The notes under the pieces were generated by a model. It had not been told where the DNA came from, ran no database searches, and saw only the letters and a list, made by a program, of their open reading frames with translations. The translations under genes and the position numbers were made by a program. Shown here one piece after another: positions 12,603 to 24,378 of a DNA stretch of 64,000 bases. Numbering within the stretch: position 1 is the stretch's first letter; the number at the start of each line of letters is the position of its first letter. Origin of the DNA: Diadema setosum (taxonomy: Eukaryota; Echinodermata; Echinoidea; Diadematoida; Diadematidae); assembly GCA_033980235.1 (NCBI GenBank), contig CM067059.1, forward strand, positions 14,890,100 through 14,954,099, read 5' to 3'.

Positions 12603-12661
12603 AGCTGGTATCTCACTGAGCGGCGAACTTTGCGAACGTAGCGAATTTGAGATTCGCCAAC
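12603..12661 (+). repeat. Harbinger left terminal inverted repeat
   Basis: GGTATCTCACTGAGCGGCGA, then GCGAACGTAGCGAATTTG and ATTCGCCA. It pairs with 26049-26107 over about 57 bp with a few mismatches and a 1-bp length difference. Confidence 0.9.
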
Positions 12662-12905
12662 TTTTCTGGCGAACGTTTGCGAAAAATCAAGGTTCGCTTC
12701 TGCCATTAGCGACAGTTAGCGACTTTTAGCGATGTTTAGCGACAATTAGCAACACTTTATCGAACGTTTGCGAAAGTGTTTGCGAAACACAGGTGGCGAA
12801 TATTAGCGAGTGTTAGCGAATGTTAGCGACAGTTTTGCAAATGTTAGCGACAGTTTTGCAAATGTTAGCAACTGTTTGCAAATCCCTTGCGACAATTGCG
12901 AATGC
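12655..12905. repeat. Left subterminal array of TTAGCGA / TTTGCGAA motifs
   Basis: Dense repeats of GTTAGCGACA, GCGAATGTTAGCGA and TTTGCGAA directly inside the left TIR, mirrored by a similar array at the right end. In PIF/Harbinger elements subterminal repeats can bind the transposase or its Myb-like partner; that role is inference here. Confidence 0.65.
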
Positions 12906-13021
12906 CTTGGGACCTGGAAAATTACCAGGCGATTATGCATAGTTAGACCCATAAAACGAGCGTACAGCCTTCCACTGCATCCAGATCTCTTGTGACCACC
13001 GCTCAAGATGGATTTCAAAGC

Positions 13022-14364
13022 ATGGAAATGAATTTCTGCCAAGAAGAAGCTCAACGTGCGGCTATCCTTGAAGAGCTTCTTTGCCTAGCTGCTGCAGCTA
13101 CAGCTATCGTGCAGCAAAAGAGAAAAAGAGAAGATGAAGAAAAAAAGAAAGAAAGAAAAAAAGAAAGACCGTTTGGGTCAGAGAGTGGTTGCTGCAGAGG
13201 ACAGACTTTGGCCAATACGAAAAGCTCTTGAAGCAGTTGCATGATGGAGATGTAAAGAGCTTTAAGAACTTTCTCAGAGTGGATCCTGGCCTGTTTCAGG
13301 AGCTTGTTGAGAGGTTAACCCCCCGCATCCAGAAGAAGGACACAAACCTAAGACGAGGTCTTGAGCCTGGTCTGAAGCTGGCCATATTGCATTGAGATAC
13401 AATAGCCAGTGGTGATAGTTATAAGTCCCTGTCCTACGGGTTTCGTGTTGCACCCAACACCATTTCGACCATTGTGCCACAGGTCTGCCAGGCCATCTAT
13501 GAGGAACTTCATGAAGAATGCATCAAGCTTCCTACAACTGAGGAAGAGTGGAAGGAAGTTGCCCAGGGCTTCTCCGACAGATGGAACTTCCACCACACGC
13601 TGGGAGCCATTGACGGCAAACATGTGGCTATCCAGGCTCCGTCTCACTCAGGATCCGCCTACCATAACTATAAGGGCTATTTCTCTATTGTAATGTTGGC
13701 AGTTGTGGATTCCCAGTACAAATTCATGTATTTGGATGTTGGTTCCAATGGCAGCTGCTCAGACGCTGGAATCTTCAAAGATAGTGAGCTGTACTCAGCT
13801 TTGGAAGAGGGAGCAGCAGCCCTACCTCCAACAGAACCCCTGCCTGACGATGATCATCCAATCCCCTTTTTCTTTGTGGGGGATGACGCTTTTGGCCTCA
13901 AAGACTGGATGATGAAGCCCTATGCCACTAGGAACATGACGAAGCCAGAGAGATTGTTCAACTATCGTCTCTCAAGAGCAAGGCGAATAGTTGAAAATAC
14001 ATTTGGCATATTAGCACACAGATTCAAATGCCTGTTAACCACAATGCTCCAGAAGCCTGAAAATGTGGAAACGATTGTGCTGGCTTGCTGCTGTCTCCAC
14101 AACTTGTTAGCCGCTAGAACACCACAGAAGATCGCCAGAAGAGCTGGCAGAGAAGAGACTGATGCAGACCATTACCAGTGGACAGATGGAAGCTGGAGAT
14201 CCGAAGACACACTTGCCTCTTTGCAAGTTGTTGGAGGAAATGTTGGAACCAGAAGTGCTAGAGCCCAGAGAGACTATCTCAGAGACTACTATGTCACAAT
14301 TGGCAAGGTTTCTTGGCAGGACAAGGCTATTGATGTGAACAAGTACAGGAAGAGATCTACCTGA
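13022..14364 (+). pseudogene. PIF/Harbinger (HARBI1-like) DDE transposase, disrupted
   Basis: Would cut and paste the surrounding element. The DDE_Tnp_4 pattern is clear: GAIDGKH (Asp codon 13612-13614), FVGDDAFGLKDW (Asp 13882-13884) and RRIVENTFGIL (Glu 13993-13995), ending at TGA 14362-14364. The N-terminal part starts at ATG 13022 in one frame (NFCQEEAQRAAILEELL), passes an A/G-rich Lys/Arg stretch, and the conserved WVREWLLQRTDFGQYEKLL follows in the -1 frame from about 13165. A second lesion at about 13385-13400 looks like +2 and +1 insertions that cancel but leave a TGA at 13394-13396 inside the conserved segment before ASGDSYKSL. The catalytic half (13474-14364) is uninterrupted. A short unrecognised intron is possible but less likely. 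Confidence 0.85.
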
Positions 14365-17002
14365 TTTTGAACTGTGTTCGGCAATGCCAAAGACTGATGA
14401 TGGAAAGTTATGACGTTATCATTATGTGTAAATATCAATTTTTTTGAAGGGTCATTCTGGGGTCCCCCCCCCCTCTCCAGTTCTCGGAAGCTCTATCTTG
14501 CTCAACTCGGTCATGACTATCTCATTTCTATGATTTAGCAGAAAAGTGTACTCTGAAAGTATTGTGTATCGGATTTCCATTTTTTTTTCTGACATCATGA
14601 CGTAAAATTCAATTCTTTTACACTACAAAATCGTCCCTATCGCCATTGTGTCACGTAATGTGTATTATGCTTATCGAAGAAAAAGAACAAATTCAGCGCA
14701 GAAAAGAAGTGTTCTGTCAATAATAGGCAAAGTTTGATTAGTATGACCAAGTTGAGTTTGTTCACCGTGGTTTTGTTGGTATGCACATTATGATTGTGAA
14801 GAATGTAATTACAGGTCTTTGGGAATGAATAAGAACTATCGTAAGACCTTGTTTATTGATCCCTGTGAAATTGTTACTGATGAAATACCGTGAGTTCATT
14901 TTGTTTCTAGATAGGGTACCGATCACCGAAAGTTGTGGTTTTAACAATTCTAATTATCTACAATGTCTCTCGCTATGTATTTTCGGTCCATTGTGGTTTC
15001 AGATTCACGGATAGACCAGATTACAAAATCCGGTTTATTTGGTCTGCTACAAATGATAATGCATTCAAAGAAACATCTGAGTTATCTTTGCAGGGGTTCA
15101 ATTTGACATGTACAATAGAGTTTTCCCCAATGTGCATACAATTTCTTTCTCTATTGAAATCATGTTGAACTCATAATCAGTTGGCATAGAATGAAGGTAG
15201 ACATACATATATACCAGGATAAAATAGTGTTTTATTACATCTCAAAATCAACGGTATAGAAAATGACAACATCATATTTATGTTAACTACTGAAGCAAAT
15301 TAAACTATACACAGTGCGTTCCTAAAAATAATAAAAAAAAAGGTAATAAGAGTTCAGTGCAGAGACAACTGTCATTCCAGATTCCTTTCATGGACGGGAA
15401 AATGTGTCATGTCAGGACCAATCTGTTTATTAAAATGTTGTGGTTTAACGTGGATTTGACTGGTCTTGTACTCTTTTTTTTTACTGTTTTTTTTTCTTTA
15501 TTAAGTTAATTAATTTCTTTATGCAACTTTTGTATCTGTGCCGTGAGAAACGGTCGGTTAATCAAGTAGTTGGTAATTGAACAAGCGACGACGGAAATCG
15601 TTCAGTTATGAGAATTTAACGAGCTCATGAATCAAATGGAAACACCGTGACATTGATCACTTCAATTTTAGATTTTCTTGGAACATTTGAAACTTGGAAA
15701 AAGTGGGTTGGTACCTGTCACATTCTGAATGGTAAAAAAAAAAGTGATGCTCGACAGTGGTGATGCAAAGTAGGTGTCAATGAATAAAGATAAAGAGTCA
15801 TTCCTTAATAAATCTGTTAAAGAACCATGGTACAAAATTGTGTAGTTGAGTTGAGAAACCTTTCCCCCCTCCAAATGTAGAGTGCACTCCATAAATGAAA
15901 TTACTCACAGTTTATTGGTAATATATATGAGAAAAGCCATAAATCCTGAAATGAAAAAAAGGAAGACAATTTTATATCAAATATCAACAAGACAAAAAAG
16001 ATATAAGAAAATTACACTTATTACAATGTAACGAACTCAGTCTCGAGTCTATCTCGAGTTATCTGTATAAGGTGTAATAATAAATGATTACTACAGCTTC
16101 CAAACATTTTCATTTGCTGGCAATTCAACTTCATACTTGTGAACTGAAATGATCAACAACAGCGGAAATGCCAATAAGAAATATGAATAAACTACAATGA
16201 AAAAGAAAAAACCTCTCCTATTCTATCTAAGTACCTTCTTTATGTGTGTTTGTAATATGAAACGTACATGACAGTGTTTGTTTAACATACAAGTGTATAT
16301 AGTTTACTCTATACTAATTAACCAAATCATATCAGACGGTCTTTCCTGGTAAGGGAGTAAAGACATAAATACCGAAATAAAAAAAGAATTAAAAAACCTC
16401 AAAATCAACAACACACGAAATTACAATCAAATGAAATAAAAAAGTTATAGACTACAATATGCAAAACCCTCTCTTGTCTAGGTTTTTCTGTGGGGTTTCA
16501 GTTCGAAATAAGACAAAAAACACGTTTTCAACATTGACTAACTTGCAAAGGTGACTCCATACCTATGCACTGAAATTATATCACGCTTATTTCTATTCTT
16601 GGTAGCATAAGTATAAGCATACGTACGCAAATTTAAAAAAAAGGAAATGACTATTCATGAATTCTACCTCTTGAAATCAACAACAGAGAATGTAAAAGAT
16701 GTCGTTAAAAATTACACACAAAAAAAACTTATCTTGTCTACGTTTTCTGTAGGGTTTCAATGTGAAATGTAAAAACAAGTTTTCAAACTTTACTAACTTG
16801 CAAGATAACTCCATACCTATGAACTGAAATTATATCACACTTGTTTCTTCTCTTGGTAAAATGAGTATAAAAATGTAAGTACCCATATAAAAGGAAGGTT
16901 ATTCATGAATTCTGAATCTTAAAATCGATAACACAACTAATATTGTAATAAGAAAATTACACAAACGATAATATAACATTGTTTTTAGAGTTTTTAACCG
17001 GA
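14365..17002. other. Noncoding middle of the Harbinger, with degenerate tandem repeats
   Basis: AT-rich region between the converging 3' ends of the two Harbinger genes. No convincing ORF. From about 15960 to 16980 a unit of roughly 257 bp recurs imperfectly: TCTTGTCTA(G/C)GTTTT...GGGTTTCA near 16472 and 16732, and CTCCATACCTATG(C/A)ACTGAAATTATATCAC near 16556 and 16808. Confidence 0.6.
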
Positions 17003-17269
17003 TTAAGTAGTGGTGGTGGGTGTACTGGTCTGGCAAGTGATTGGGCTGGCTACGAAATCACGTCCGGAGAAGTTCACTAGCGAACCGAGACTGGAGTTTA
17101 TGCCATCACTGCCTGTGGTCGTAGGTGTCAAGGTGGTGGTGCTGGTGGCGCTTGGCTCTACCTGCAGGGTAGCTGGCTGGCGGGTATACTCTAGCTGATG
17201 TGGAGGGTATAGCTGTTGCGGCTGCGGAGGGTATTGTTGTTGATGGTGAACGTACTGCTGTGGCTGATA

Positions 17270-17455
17270 AAAGTACTGCTTCTGTTGCTGCTGACTGTGT
17301 TGCTGCTGCTGACTGTGTTGCTGCTGCTGACTGTGCTGCTGCTGCTGACTGTGCTGCTGCTGCTGACTGTGCTGCTGCTGCTGACTGTGTTGCTGCTGGT
17401 GACTGTACTGATGCTGTTGAGTGTGATGTTCTTGATGCTGCTGCTGCTGCTGAAG
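17270..17455 (-). repeat. CAG-rich coding microsatellite (HSQQQQ repeats)
   Basis: In the last exon of the partner gene an 18-bp unit coding HSQQQQ is repeated about six times, flanked by further Gln-rich sequence and CAG runs. Reverse frames give low-complexity Leu- or Ala-rich ORFs that are not genes. Confidence 0.85.
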
Positions 17456-19003
17456 GCAGCGCCTACTGCCAAACTCCAGAGTCAGGGCCAGCACCTGCTG
17501 GCTGTAGTCAATCCATTCCTGGCCTTCCGGAATCCTAGTCATCAGAGTTGCCAGGTACTGAGCGAAGCTTTTAACTTCTGCCTCGTGGCTCGAGAGGGAT
17601 ACGTTCTGTCCTAATCTCTGCTGCATTGCCTGATCTGCTCTAGCCAAAATCTGGAACAGAGAGAGAGAGAGAGAGAGAAACAAAAGCATGTCATCAATAA
17701 TTTTGTTAACAATTGACACGTATAAGCGCCCAAGACAGATCATGACTACTTTTCACAGGTATGCACTATTATGTACACTAAAACTCTACAATGATACAAG
17801 ATACCTTGAAGACACTTGAAATTAGGCCCTACATGAATAAAAATCCATATACAGAGCACTTCATATTATGGACTGGGTGACTGATAGACAAGTGCATCTC
17901 TACAAACAGTACACTGCATGAAAAGAAAAAAAAAAGAAAGGTTGGTTACCTGTGAAAGCATTTCATCAGTGTTCTCATGGATGGTGAAGGAATCTCGGCA
18001 GAACTGTCTGCTGGCAGAAGCACTCTGCCTATTGACATCCTTATCAAGTCCCTTGTGCCCAGGAAGAGTGCTGGTGGATGGAGCAGATGGGATGGAATCT
18101 TCATCATCACTGCATAAGGAGGCAACTGACGGCGGTTGTGATGTTGGTTTGGAAGAAGCCTTGGAAGAGGGGAACTGCAGCATAAAAATATCAACATGTC
18201 AATGCTTTGATAATAGATAAAAGGACAGTAAACTACTTTTATGTTTATTTTTGTTTGTATTTTGAAGGAATTGGGTGGGATTCTCACCTGGTGTGTCACC
18301 TTGCCACGCCTCTTCTTGATATGTGGGCGGAGGTAAGCAAAGTTGGTCATTATCCACTGGTCCGTAGCTGTGAGCTGCTCATCTGCCTGTCCAGACTTCT
18401 TGCAGCTAAGCTTGACGAACCTGGTCCTGTAATTTTTCAGGAAACCCATGACCTGCTTATCTGTAAAACGAAACAGAAAATGAATATATACAGTGCAGTA
18501 TGTAAGTTCTTGTTTAAAATGTTTCGCGTACCCTAAATAAATTGCTTCTGTATCATAATTATATGTTTCATTGTTATTTCATTCAACATGTTATTTGTTA
18601 CAAACTTGATAATTATACTCAGGACCATGTAGAGCAGTATGGATAAAATTATTCAACTGCTGACCTTGTCAGGGTTGCATAAATAATACAACTAGCGGAA
18701 TTAAAAACACGCGAAACTCTTCTTACCCCGCCGGTAGCGAAAAATTAGTCGCACGAAAATATCCACTTTTACAGTAACTGGGATTATGCATTTATAAAAA
18801 ACATCATGACGGCATCAAAATTGCATTATAGCATAATCGCATTAATTCACAATACTCCAAATGAAATATATTAATCAACTTACAGGTCGGTGCGGGCCGG
18901 CCCTTGTCTTCGAATTTCTCCTTGACAAACTGCTTCACCACCTCTCTCTTGGTAGTTGTGTCCTTGAACTCTTCCAAATAGGAGTTGAAGAACATGGGGT
19001 ATT

Positions 19004-19195
19004 TGTTGTGTTATGTGAGCGCACTACATTTATCACAAGTGTACGCATATTCCATGTATTCTATATTTGAGTGATACGGTCAGAGCAGCAGTCATTACAT
19101 GACGCTAGTTTGTGATAGTGGATTAAAGTTGTTCATTTTATCGTTAAACAACTGAGTCCTCTGTTCATCATTGAATCCGGTCCACTATTACAACA
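19004..19195 (+). repeat. Left LTR of the gypsy element
   Basis: 192 bp, starts TGTTGTGTTA and ends TTACAACA. ATTAAA at 19122-19127 may serve as polyadenylation signal and the CTATATTTG near 19060 as an AT-rich promoter box; both are inference. Confidence 0.95.
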
Positions 19196-19212
19196 TGGTG
19201 GCAGCGGTGCCG
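19196..19212 (+). promoter_or_regulatory. Primer-binding site, probably tRNA-Leu
   Basis: TGGTGGCAGCGGTG starts at the first base after the left LTR and is complementary to the 3' end CACCGCTGCCACCA of animal tRNA-Leu (AAG/UAG type). This would prime minus-strand synthesis. Confidence 0.7.
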
Positions 19213-20358
19213 ACACGGATTTATGCCAAATCAGCACGGAACTAAAGTTTTCTTAGGGAAATTCATCATGAGTGACTTGTGCTGAAACCGCCCGAGAGGA
19301 CACTGCGCACAACACGTCTACGTCTACTGCAGATACGTGCATGGACTAGCTTAACGACTCGTCTTGTGAGTAACACTGTGCGTGAATACACCGATTATTT
19401 TATCATCCATGCTGCTCATCAGCAAATAACGATACGAATACATATCATCGGATTGATGAACGCTTTGCAGAGCATTCTATATTCGTTTCTACATCGTAAG
19501 ATATAGCTGTGTAGCTCGTACAAAATGTTGTCAGAACATTTTCGTCGCACGAATCACTGACATTCGCCACATTGGACAGTTGCAGTTCTGTAAACAAGCA
19601 TTATCGACGCGCACCGTATCCAAGTACGCGCAATACCCGAGCGTTTCATTCAAGGACTTCCATTGTTGACGTAACAATAGACCAAGTTCGCATTACCTGA
19701 GCGCACCGTATCCATTGACATCCATTGTTGACATAACAATAGAAGACGCAGATAGACGCGTATTATCCTGGACTGGCCAGAATTGTGTTTATCTTATCGG
19801 CATAGCAACGTGTATTGCGACATCATTGCTTCTACCGAGACCATCACTCAGCGGAAGGATATTTCTGACAGAGCATACGCAGTTTCCCGTTATCGCAGTT
19901 CATCTACCCTGCAAGCTACATGTACAACGTAGCGAGGACGGACAATCAAGACACGGCACGATCCAGACTGAGAGTGAATCCATATGCAACCAGATAAAAG
20001 AGATGAGAATTAGTACAATTCATTAAACTATCTCAGACATTTGAACACTTGCGTGTGGACAATTACATACATTCGCTATTTGTGTACATGAATGTTTTGA
20101 CATATATGCATCTGTGTATTACTGTGGTAATATTGACATCTATAGTTGTTTCGATGTATTTTGGAGATTGTACACTATTGATACACGTATATCAGTAATG
20201 ATTTTGTGTCCTATATTTCTGTGTTTGCAAACTATTATTGATTTGTTTACTTTGTAAACTATATCTGTAACCATTCAGCCGTAAGTTTGCACAGTGTGAC
20301 GTTGACATCAAGCACTGTATCATTTGTATCTCCAACTTAATCTAAATCAAAACGCACG
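19213..20358 (+). other. Long untranslated leader of the gypsy element
   Basis: About 1.15 kb between primer-binding site and the gag-pol ATG, unusually long compared with the short LTR. It contains only short ORFs with no recognised domain. It presumably holds the packaging signal (inference). Confidence 0.6.
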
Positions 20359-23300
20359 ATGGCAAAGTATCCAGATATGAATTGGAATAGTGCTGATGTG
20401 CCGGAAGAATTCAAGTTATTCAAACAACGCATGGAGTTATGCTTCCAAGACAACGATGTCCAAGACCCAAAGAAGCAAGCAATCAAAATCAAAATTGCAG
20501 TAGGGAATGAAGGTTTGCGTAGAATTAACGCATCCGGTCTATCCAATGAGGATCAAGAAAAACCTGCAATGTTGTGGTCTACTCTTGAAGGTCAGCTGAA
20601 AGTCAAGCTGAATTTTCGCATCCACAGACTGGAACACACAAATGAAACTATCGACGAATTTGTAAATAGATGCCGGAGTAAAGCCAGAGAATGTGACTTT
20701 ACCGAAAATGAGCTCTCAGAACGCGTGACAGAGCTAGTCATTGCGTCTACACCTATCGAGGCGTTCCAGAAAGATCTTCTAGACCAACCCAAAGGCTACA
20801 AGATAGCAAACCTCCTTGATGAAGGCAGGAAATATGAAGCCATAGTCGTAGGTAAACAGTGTCTTCGTTCGATCGACTCCTCCGCAAGCAACGTAGATGC
20901 TCTATCACATAACCAAGATAGACGCAAGAAGTGTGGTAACTGTAATTTGAATCATCCACCACGAAAGTGTCCAGCCTACAGAGACATTTGCAAAGCATGT
21001 GGTTCCAAAGGACACTGGGCTAAATGCTGCAGAAAGACAAAACACAGAAAAGTGCTTCGAGGACGAAGTCCAAGCAGAGGACGCCAAGGTGGTAACCGCA
21101 GTTTTTCACCACGACGACAGAAGACACCCACCAGGCGGCCAACCAAACAAAAGGTAGCCGAGTTCTCCAAAGAGCCAGAAAGAGAAACCCAGGAAGATTT
21201 TGAGGAATTTAACACTATCGTACTGGGAAACGACCTAGACGCATCTATCGATTCTGTGCATCAGAAAGAAGCATTCGTGAAGATTGGAATTATCTGTCCC
21301 AGCAAACGTGGACAACACATCTTACATGCAAAGGTCGACACCGGAGCGAGTGGAAATACACTCCCTCTACGGACAATCAAGGCCATTTATGGAAGCAGGT
21401 GGCAAGCAGTTGTACACCCGACTTCAGCACGTCTTACCGCATACAACGGTTCCCCGATACATTGTTTGGGCACCCTTCAGATCACGTGCAAGTACAAAGA
21501 CTCCGAGTGGAGAGATCAACTTTTCTACGTGGTCGATGTCTCAGGACCAGTGATAATTGGACTACCTATGTGCAGTGAGTTACACGTGGTAACAATCCAT
21601 GAGATACACCCTCAGAGTCGTAGCCCAACTAACAGACCGTCTCCGTTGAAATCTGTCAAGGACCTGCAAGTGCTCTATCCGGAACAGTTTGATCGTATTG
21701 GTAACTTTCATGGAGAAGCAACACTACATGTCAAAGAAGGAGCTGTCCCCACCATTGATGCACCAAGAAAGTGCAGCGTCCACATCAAAGACAAACTCAA
21801 GGCTGAGCTTGACTCAATGGAGAAGCAAGGCATCATCAGACAAATCGACCATCACACCGACTGGTGTAGTTCGATTACTACAGTTCTCAAGAAAGATGGA
21901 TCCTTGAGAGTATGCCTAGATCCCAGGAGATTAAACCAGAATCTCAAACGATGTCCCCACAAGATTCCAACTCTTGAAGAAGTCAACCCAGCTTTCTCCG
22001 GAGCAAAGTATTTCTCTAAGCTCGACGCGAAATCCGGATATTGGTCTGTTCACCTATCCAAGGAATCCCAGGAGCTGACAACTTTTCGAACTCCATTTGG
22101 CAGATACTGCTACACACGCCTACCTTTCGGACTTTCTGTCAGCCAAGACTTGTTCCAGCAACATATGGACCGTATCGTTGGTCAAGTAGATGGATGCATC
22201 TGTATCGCTGATGATATTGCAGTTGTTGGACGTACCGAGGCAGAGCATGACAAAAACCTCCACAGACTGATGGAAGTTGCCCAAAGAGAAGGACTTGTCT
22301 TCAACAGTAAGAAGTGTATCATCAAAACTGACTGCATCAACTTCTTCGGCTCTGTATATACCAGAGATGGCATCCGCCCTGATCCACAGAAGATTGAAGA
22401 CATTCATGCCATGCCAACACCTCAAGACAAAGAAGATCTACAGAAGTGCCTTGGTCTTCTTAACTATCTCGCTCCACACATCGCCAACTTCTCTGAAAAG
22501 GCATCACCATTACGTGAACTACTGAAGCGAGATGTGCCATTCACATGGCAAGACGATCATCAACATGCTTTCAACGAACTCAAGAAAGCGATCTCTGCAG
22601 AATCTTGTTTGCAGTACTATGATCCAAGGAAGACAACGATCCTAGAAGTCGACGCATCATCAAAAGGCCTAGGAGCTCGTTTGATGCAAGAAGGCAAACC
22701 TGTCGCATTTGCTTCAAAGTCTCTCTCATCGTCACAAGCTAACTACTCCAACATAGAGAGAGAAACGCTAGCCCTCGTGTTTGGAATACAACGTTTCCAC
22801 ACATACCTGTTCGGAAACCAGTTCACTGTCCAAACTGATCACAAACCCTTAGAGATGATCACCAGAAAGCCACTGAGATGTGCGCCACCACGTTTGCAGA
22901 GACTTCTCATCAAAATTCAAGGCTATGACTATGATGTCAAGTACAAGCCAGGCAAATCGATGATCATATCAGATGCTTTGAGCAGAATGCCTAATCCAAG
23001 CAAGAATCAAGACGTTCCCCTTGATGTCAATGTGGAAGAGATCTGTGAGGAAATCGACATATCACAGACTGATCTTATCTTCTTTGGACAAAAGAAGAGA
23101 AATGAGCTGCAACAAGAGACGTCGAGAGATCCTACCTTGCGAGCTCTGTGGCAAATCGTCACGAATGGTTGGCCAGACACAATCAAGGAAGTACCTAGAG
23201 AGGTCAGAACATTTTGGCCATACCGCGATGAAATCGGAGTATCAGATGGTGTACTTTTCAAAGGCAATCAAGTCATCATTCCCACAAACCTCAGACAAGA

Positions 23301-24378
23301 CATCCTGAATCAACTTCATCAGGGTCATCAAGGTATTGAACGTACCCGCAGACTAGCAAGGGAAACCGTATATTGGCCGAACATCAATAAAGACATTGAG
23401 CAAATCTCAAAGAATTGCTACGCCTGCCAAGAAAATCAGGTCAAGCAACAAAGAGAACCCTTGCAACCTCACGACATACCAACTTCGCCGTGGACGAAGC
23501 TTGGAACTGACTTGTTTACTTTCAACAAGGAAGAATACCTGTTGGTGACCGACTACCATTCAAAGTATCCAATCGTTCGCAAGTTGACGGATACATCCAG
23601 TGCGGCAGTTGCAAACATACTAAGTGGTATCTTCAGTCTTTTCGGACCACCAGCAACTCTGATATCAGACAATGGTCCACAATTCGTTGGAAGACCATTC
23701 CAAGAGATGTGTGAGAAATGGTCAATTGATCACATTACATCGTCTCCACGATATCCAAGATCCAACGGACTCGCTGAACGCATGGTACAAACTGTGAAAG
23801 GAATCATGACCAAGTGTACCAGAACTGGACAAGACATCCAGACAGCACTACTACATTTTCGTGCCACACCAATCGACTCCAACCTACCATCACCTGCTGA
23901 ATTACTCTTTGGAAGACCAATCAGGACAACACTTCCAAGTCACCACCTGACCAGACAATCGTCTACGCCTGATTTGTTGTTTCAGAGACAGGAGAACATG
24001 AAACACAATCACGACTTGCATGGAGGTAGAGATTTACCACCTCTGCACATTGGACAGAAAGTGAGAGTTCTGAATCCCAAAGACAACACTTGGCTTCCTG
24101 CCGAAGTGAGCAAAGTACGTCAGGAACCAAGATCCTACGAAGTAGCAACTCCCAACGGTAGCATCTTGAGGAGAAATAGATCTCACCTGAGAGAGATGCC
24201 AACCGGAACGAAGCCAACAGTTCCAAAACGGGTTCACTTCGAAGACGACGACAGGAGTGAGGAAAGGAGACAACATCCAGACAGAAGACAAAGACAATCT
24301 GATAGTAAATCAGTCTCTACCCGGTACATAACGCGATATGGACGTGAAGTCAGACCCCCATCGCGGTACCAAGAGTAA
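20359..24378 (+). CDS. Gypsy gag-pol polyprotein (1339 aa, single ORF)
   Basis: Encodes structural and replication enzymes of the retrotransposon. Residues about 1-190 form a gag capsid-like region. Cys/His knuckles follow: a CX2C cluster from C192 and a CX4HX4C-type knuckle CKACGSKGHWAKC at 211-223. A basic Arg/Ser stretch leads to an aspartic protease with VDTGAS (D327). Reverse transcriptase has IADDIAV (D618, D619). RNase H starts with EVDASS (D765). The integrase has an HHCC zinc finger (about H987, C1020, C1023) and DD35E residues D1051 (GTDLF), D1104 (ISDNGPQF) and E1140 (NGLAERMVQ). The C-terminus is basic and lacks a clear chromodomain. There is no stop or frameshift between gag and pol, and all catalytic residues are present, so the product could be active. 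Confidence 0.95.
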   Translation: MAKYPDMNWNSADVPEEFKLFKQRMELCFQDNDVQDPKKQAIKIKIAVGNEGLRRINASGLSNEDQEKPAMLWSTLEGQLKVKLNFRIHRLEHTNETIDEFVNRCRSKARECDFTENELSERVTELVIASTPIEAFQKDLLDQPKGYKIANLLDEGRKYEAIVVGKQCLRSIDSSASNVDALSHNQDRRKKCGNCNLNHPPRKCPAYRDICKACGSKGHWAKCCRKTKHRKVLRGRSPSRGRQGGNRSFSPRRQKTPTRRPTKQKVAEFSKEPERETQEDFEEFNTIVLGNDLDASIDSVHQKEAFVKIGIICPSKRGQHILHAKVDTGASGNTLPLRTIKAIYGSRWQAVVHPTSARLTAYNGSPIHCLGTLQITCKYKDSEWRDQLFYVVDVSGPVIIGLPMCSELHVVTIHEIHPQSRSPTNRPSPLKSVKDLQVLYPEQFDRIGNFHGEATLHVKEGAVPTIDAPRKCSVHIKDKLKAELDSMEKQGIIRQIDHHTDWCSSITTVLKKDGSLRVCLDPRRLNQNLKRCPHKIPTLEEVNPAFSGAKYFSKLDAKSGYWSVHLSKESQELTTFRTPFGRYCYTRLPFGLSVSQDLFQQHMDRIVGQVDGCICIADDIAVVGRTEAEHDKNLHRLMEVAQREGLVFNSKKCIIKTDCINFFGSVYTRDGIRPDPQKIEDIHAMPTPQDKEDLQKCLGLLNYLAPHIANFSEKASPLRELLKRDVPFTWQDDHQHAFNELKKAISAESCLQYYDPRKTTILEVDASSKGLGARLMQEGKPVAFASKSLSSSQANYSNIERETLALVFGIQRFHTYLFGNQFTVQTDHKPLEMITRKPLRCAPPRLQRLLIKIQGYDYDVKYKPGKSMIISDALSRMPNPSKNQDVPLDVNVEEICEEIDISQTDLIFFGQKKRNELQQETSRDPTLRALWQIVTNGWPDTIKEVPREVRTFWPYRDEIGVSDGVLFKGNQVIIPTNLRQDILNQLHQGHQGIERTRRLARETVYWPNINKDIEQISKNCYACQENQVKQQREPLQPHDIPTSPWTKLGTDLFTFNKEEYLLVTDYHSKYPIVRKLTDTSSAAVANILSGIFSLFGPPATLISDNGPQFVGRPFQEMCEKWSIDHITSSPRYPRSNGLAERMVQTVKGIMTKCTRTGQDIQTALLHFRATPIDSNLPSPAELLFGRPIRTTLPSHHLTRQSSTPDLLFQRQENMKHNHDLHGGRDLPPLHIGQKVRVLNPKDNTWLPAEVSKVRQEPRSYEVATPNGSILRRNRSHLREMPTGTKPTVPKRVHFEDDDRSEERRQHPDRRQRQSDSKSVSTRYITRYGREVRPPSRYQE

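Noticed and set aside
17200..17614. + strand ORFs rich in Leu or Ala
   Set aside because: They are reverse readings of the CAG repeat in the Harbinger partner gene.
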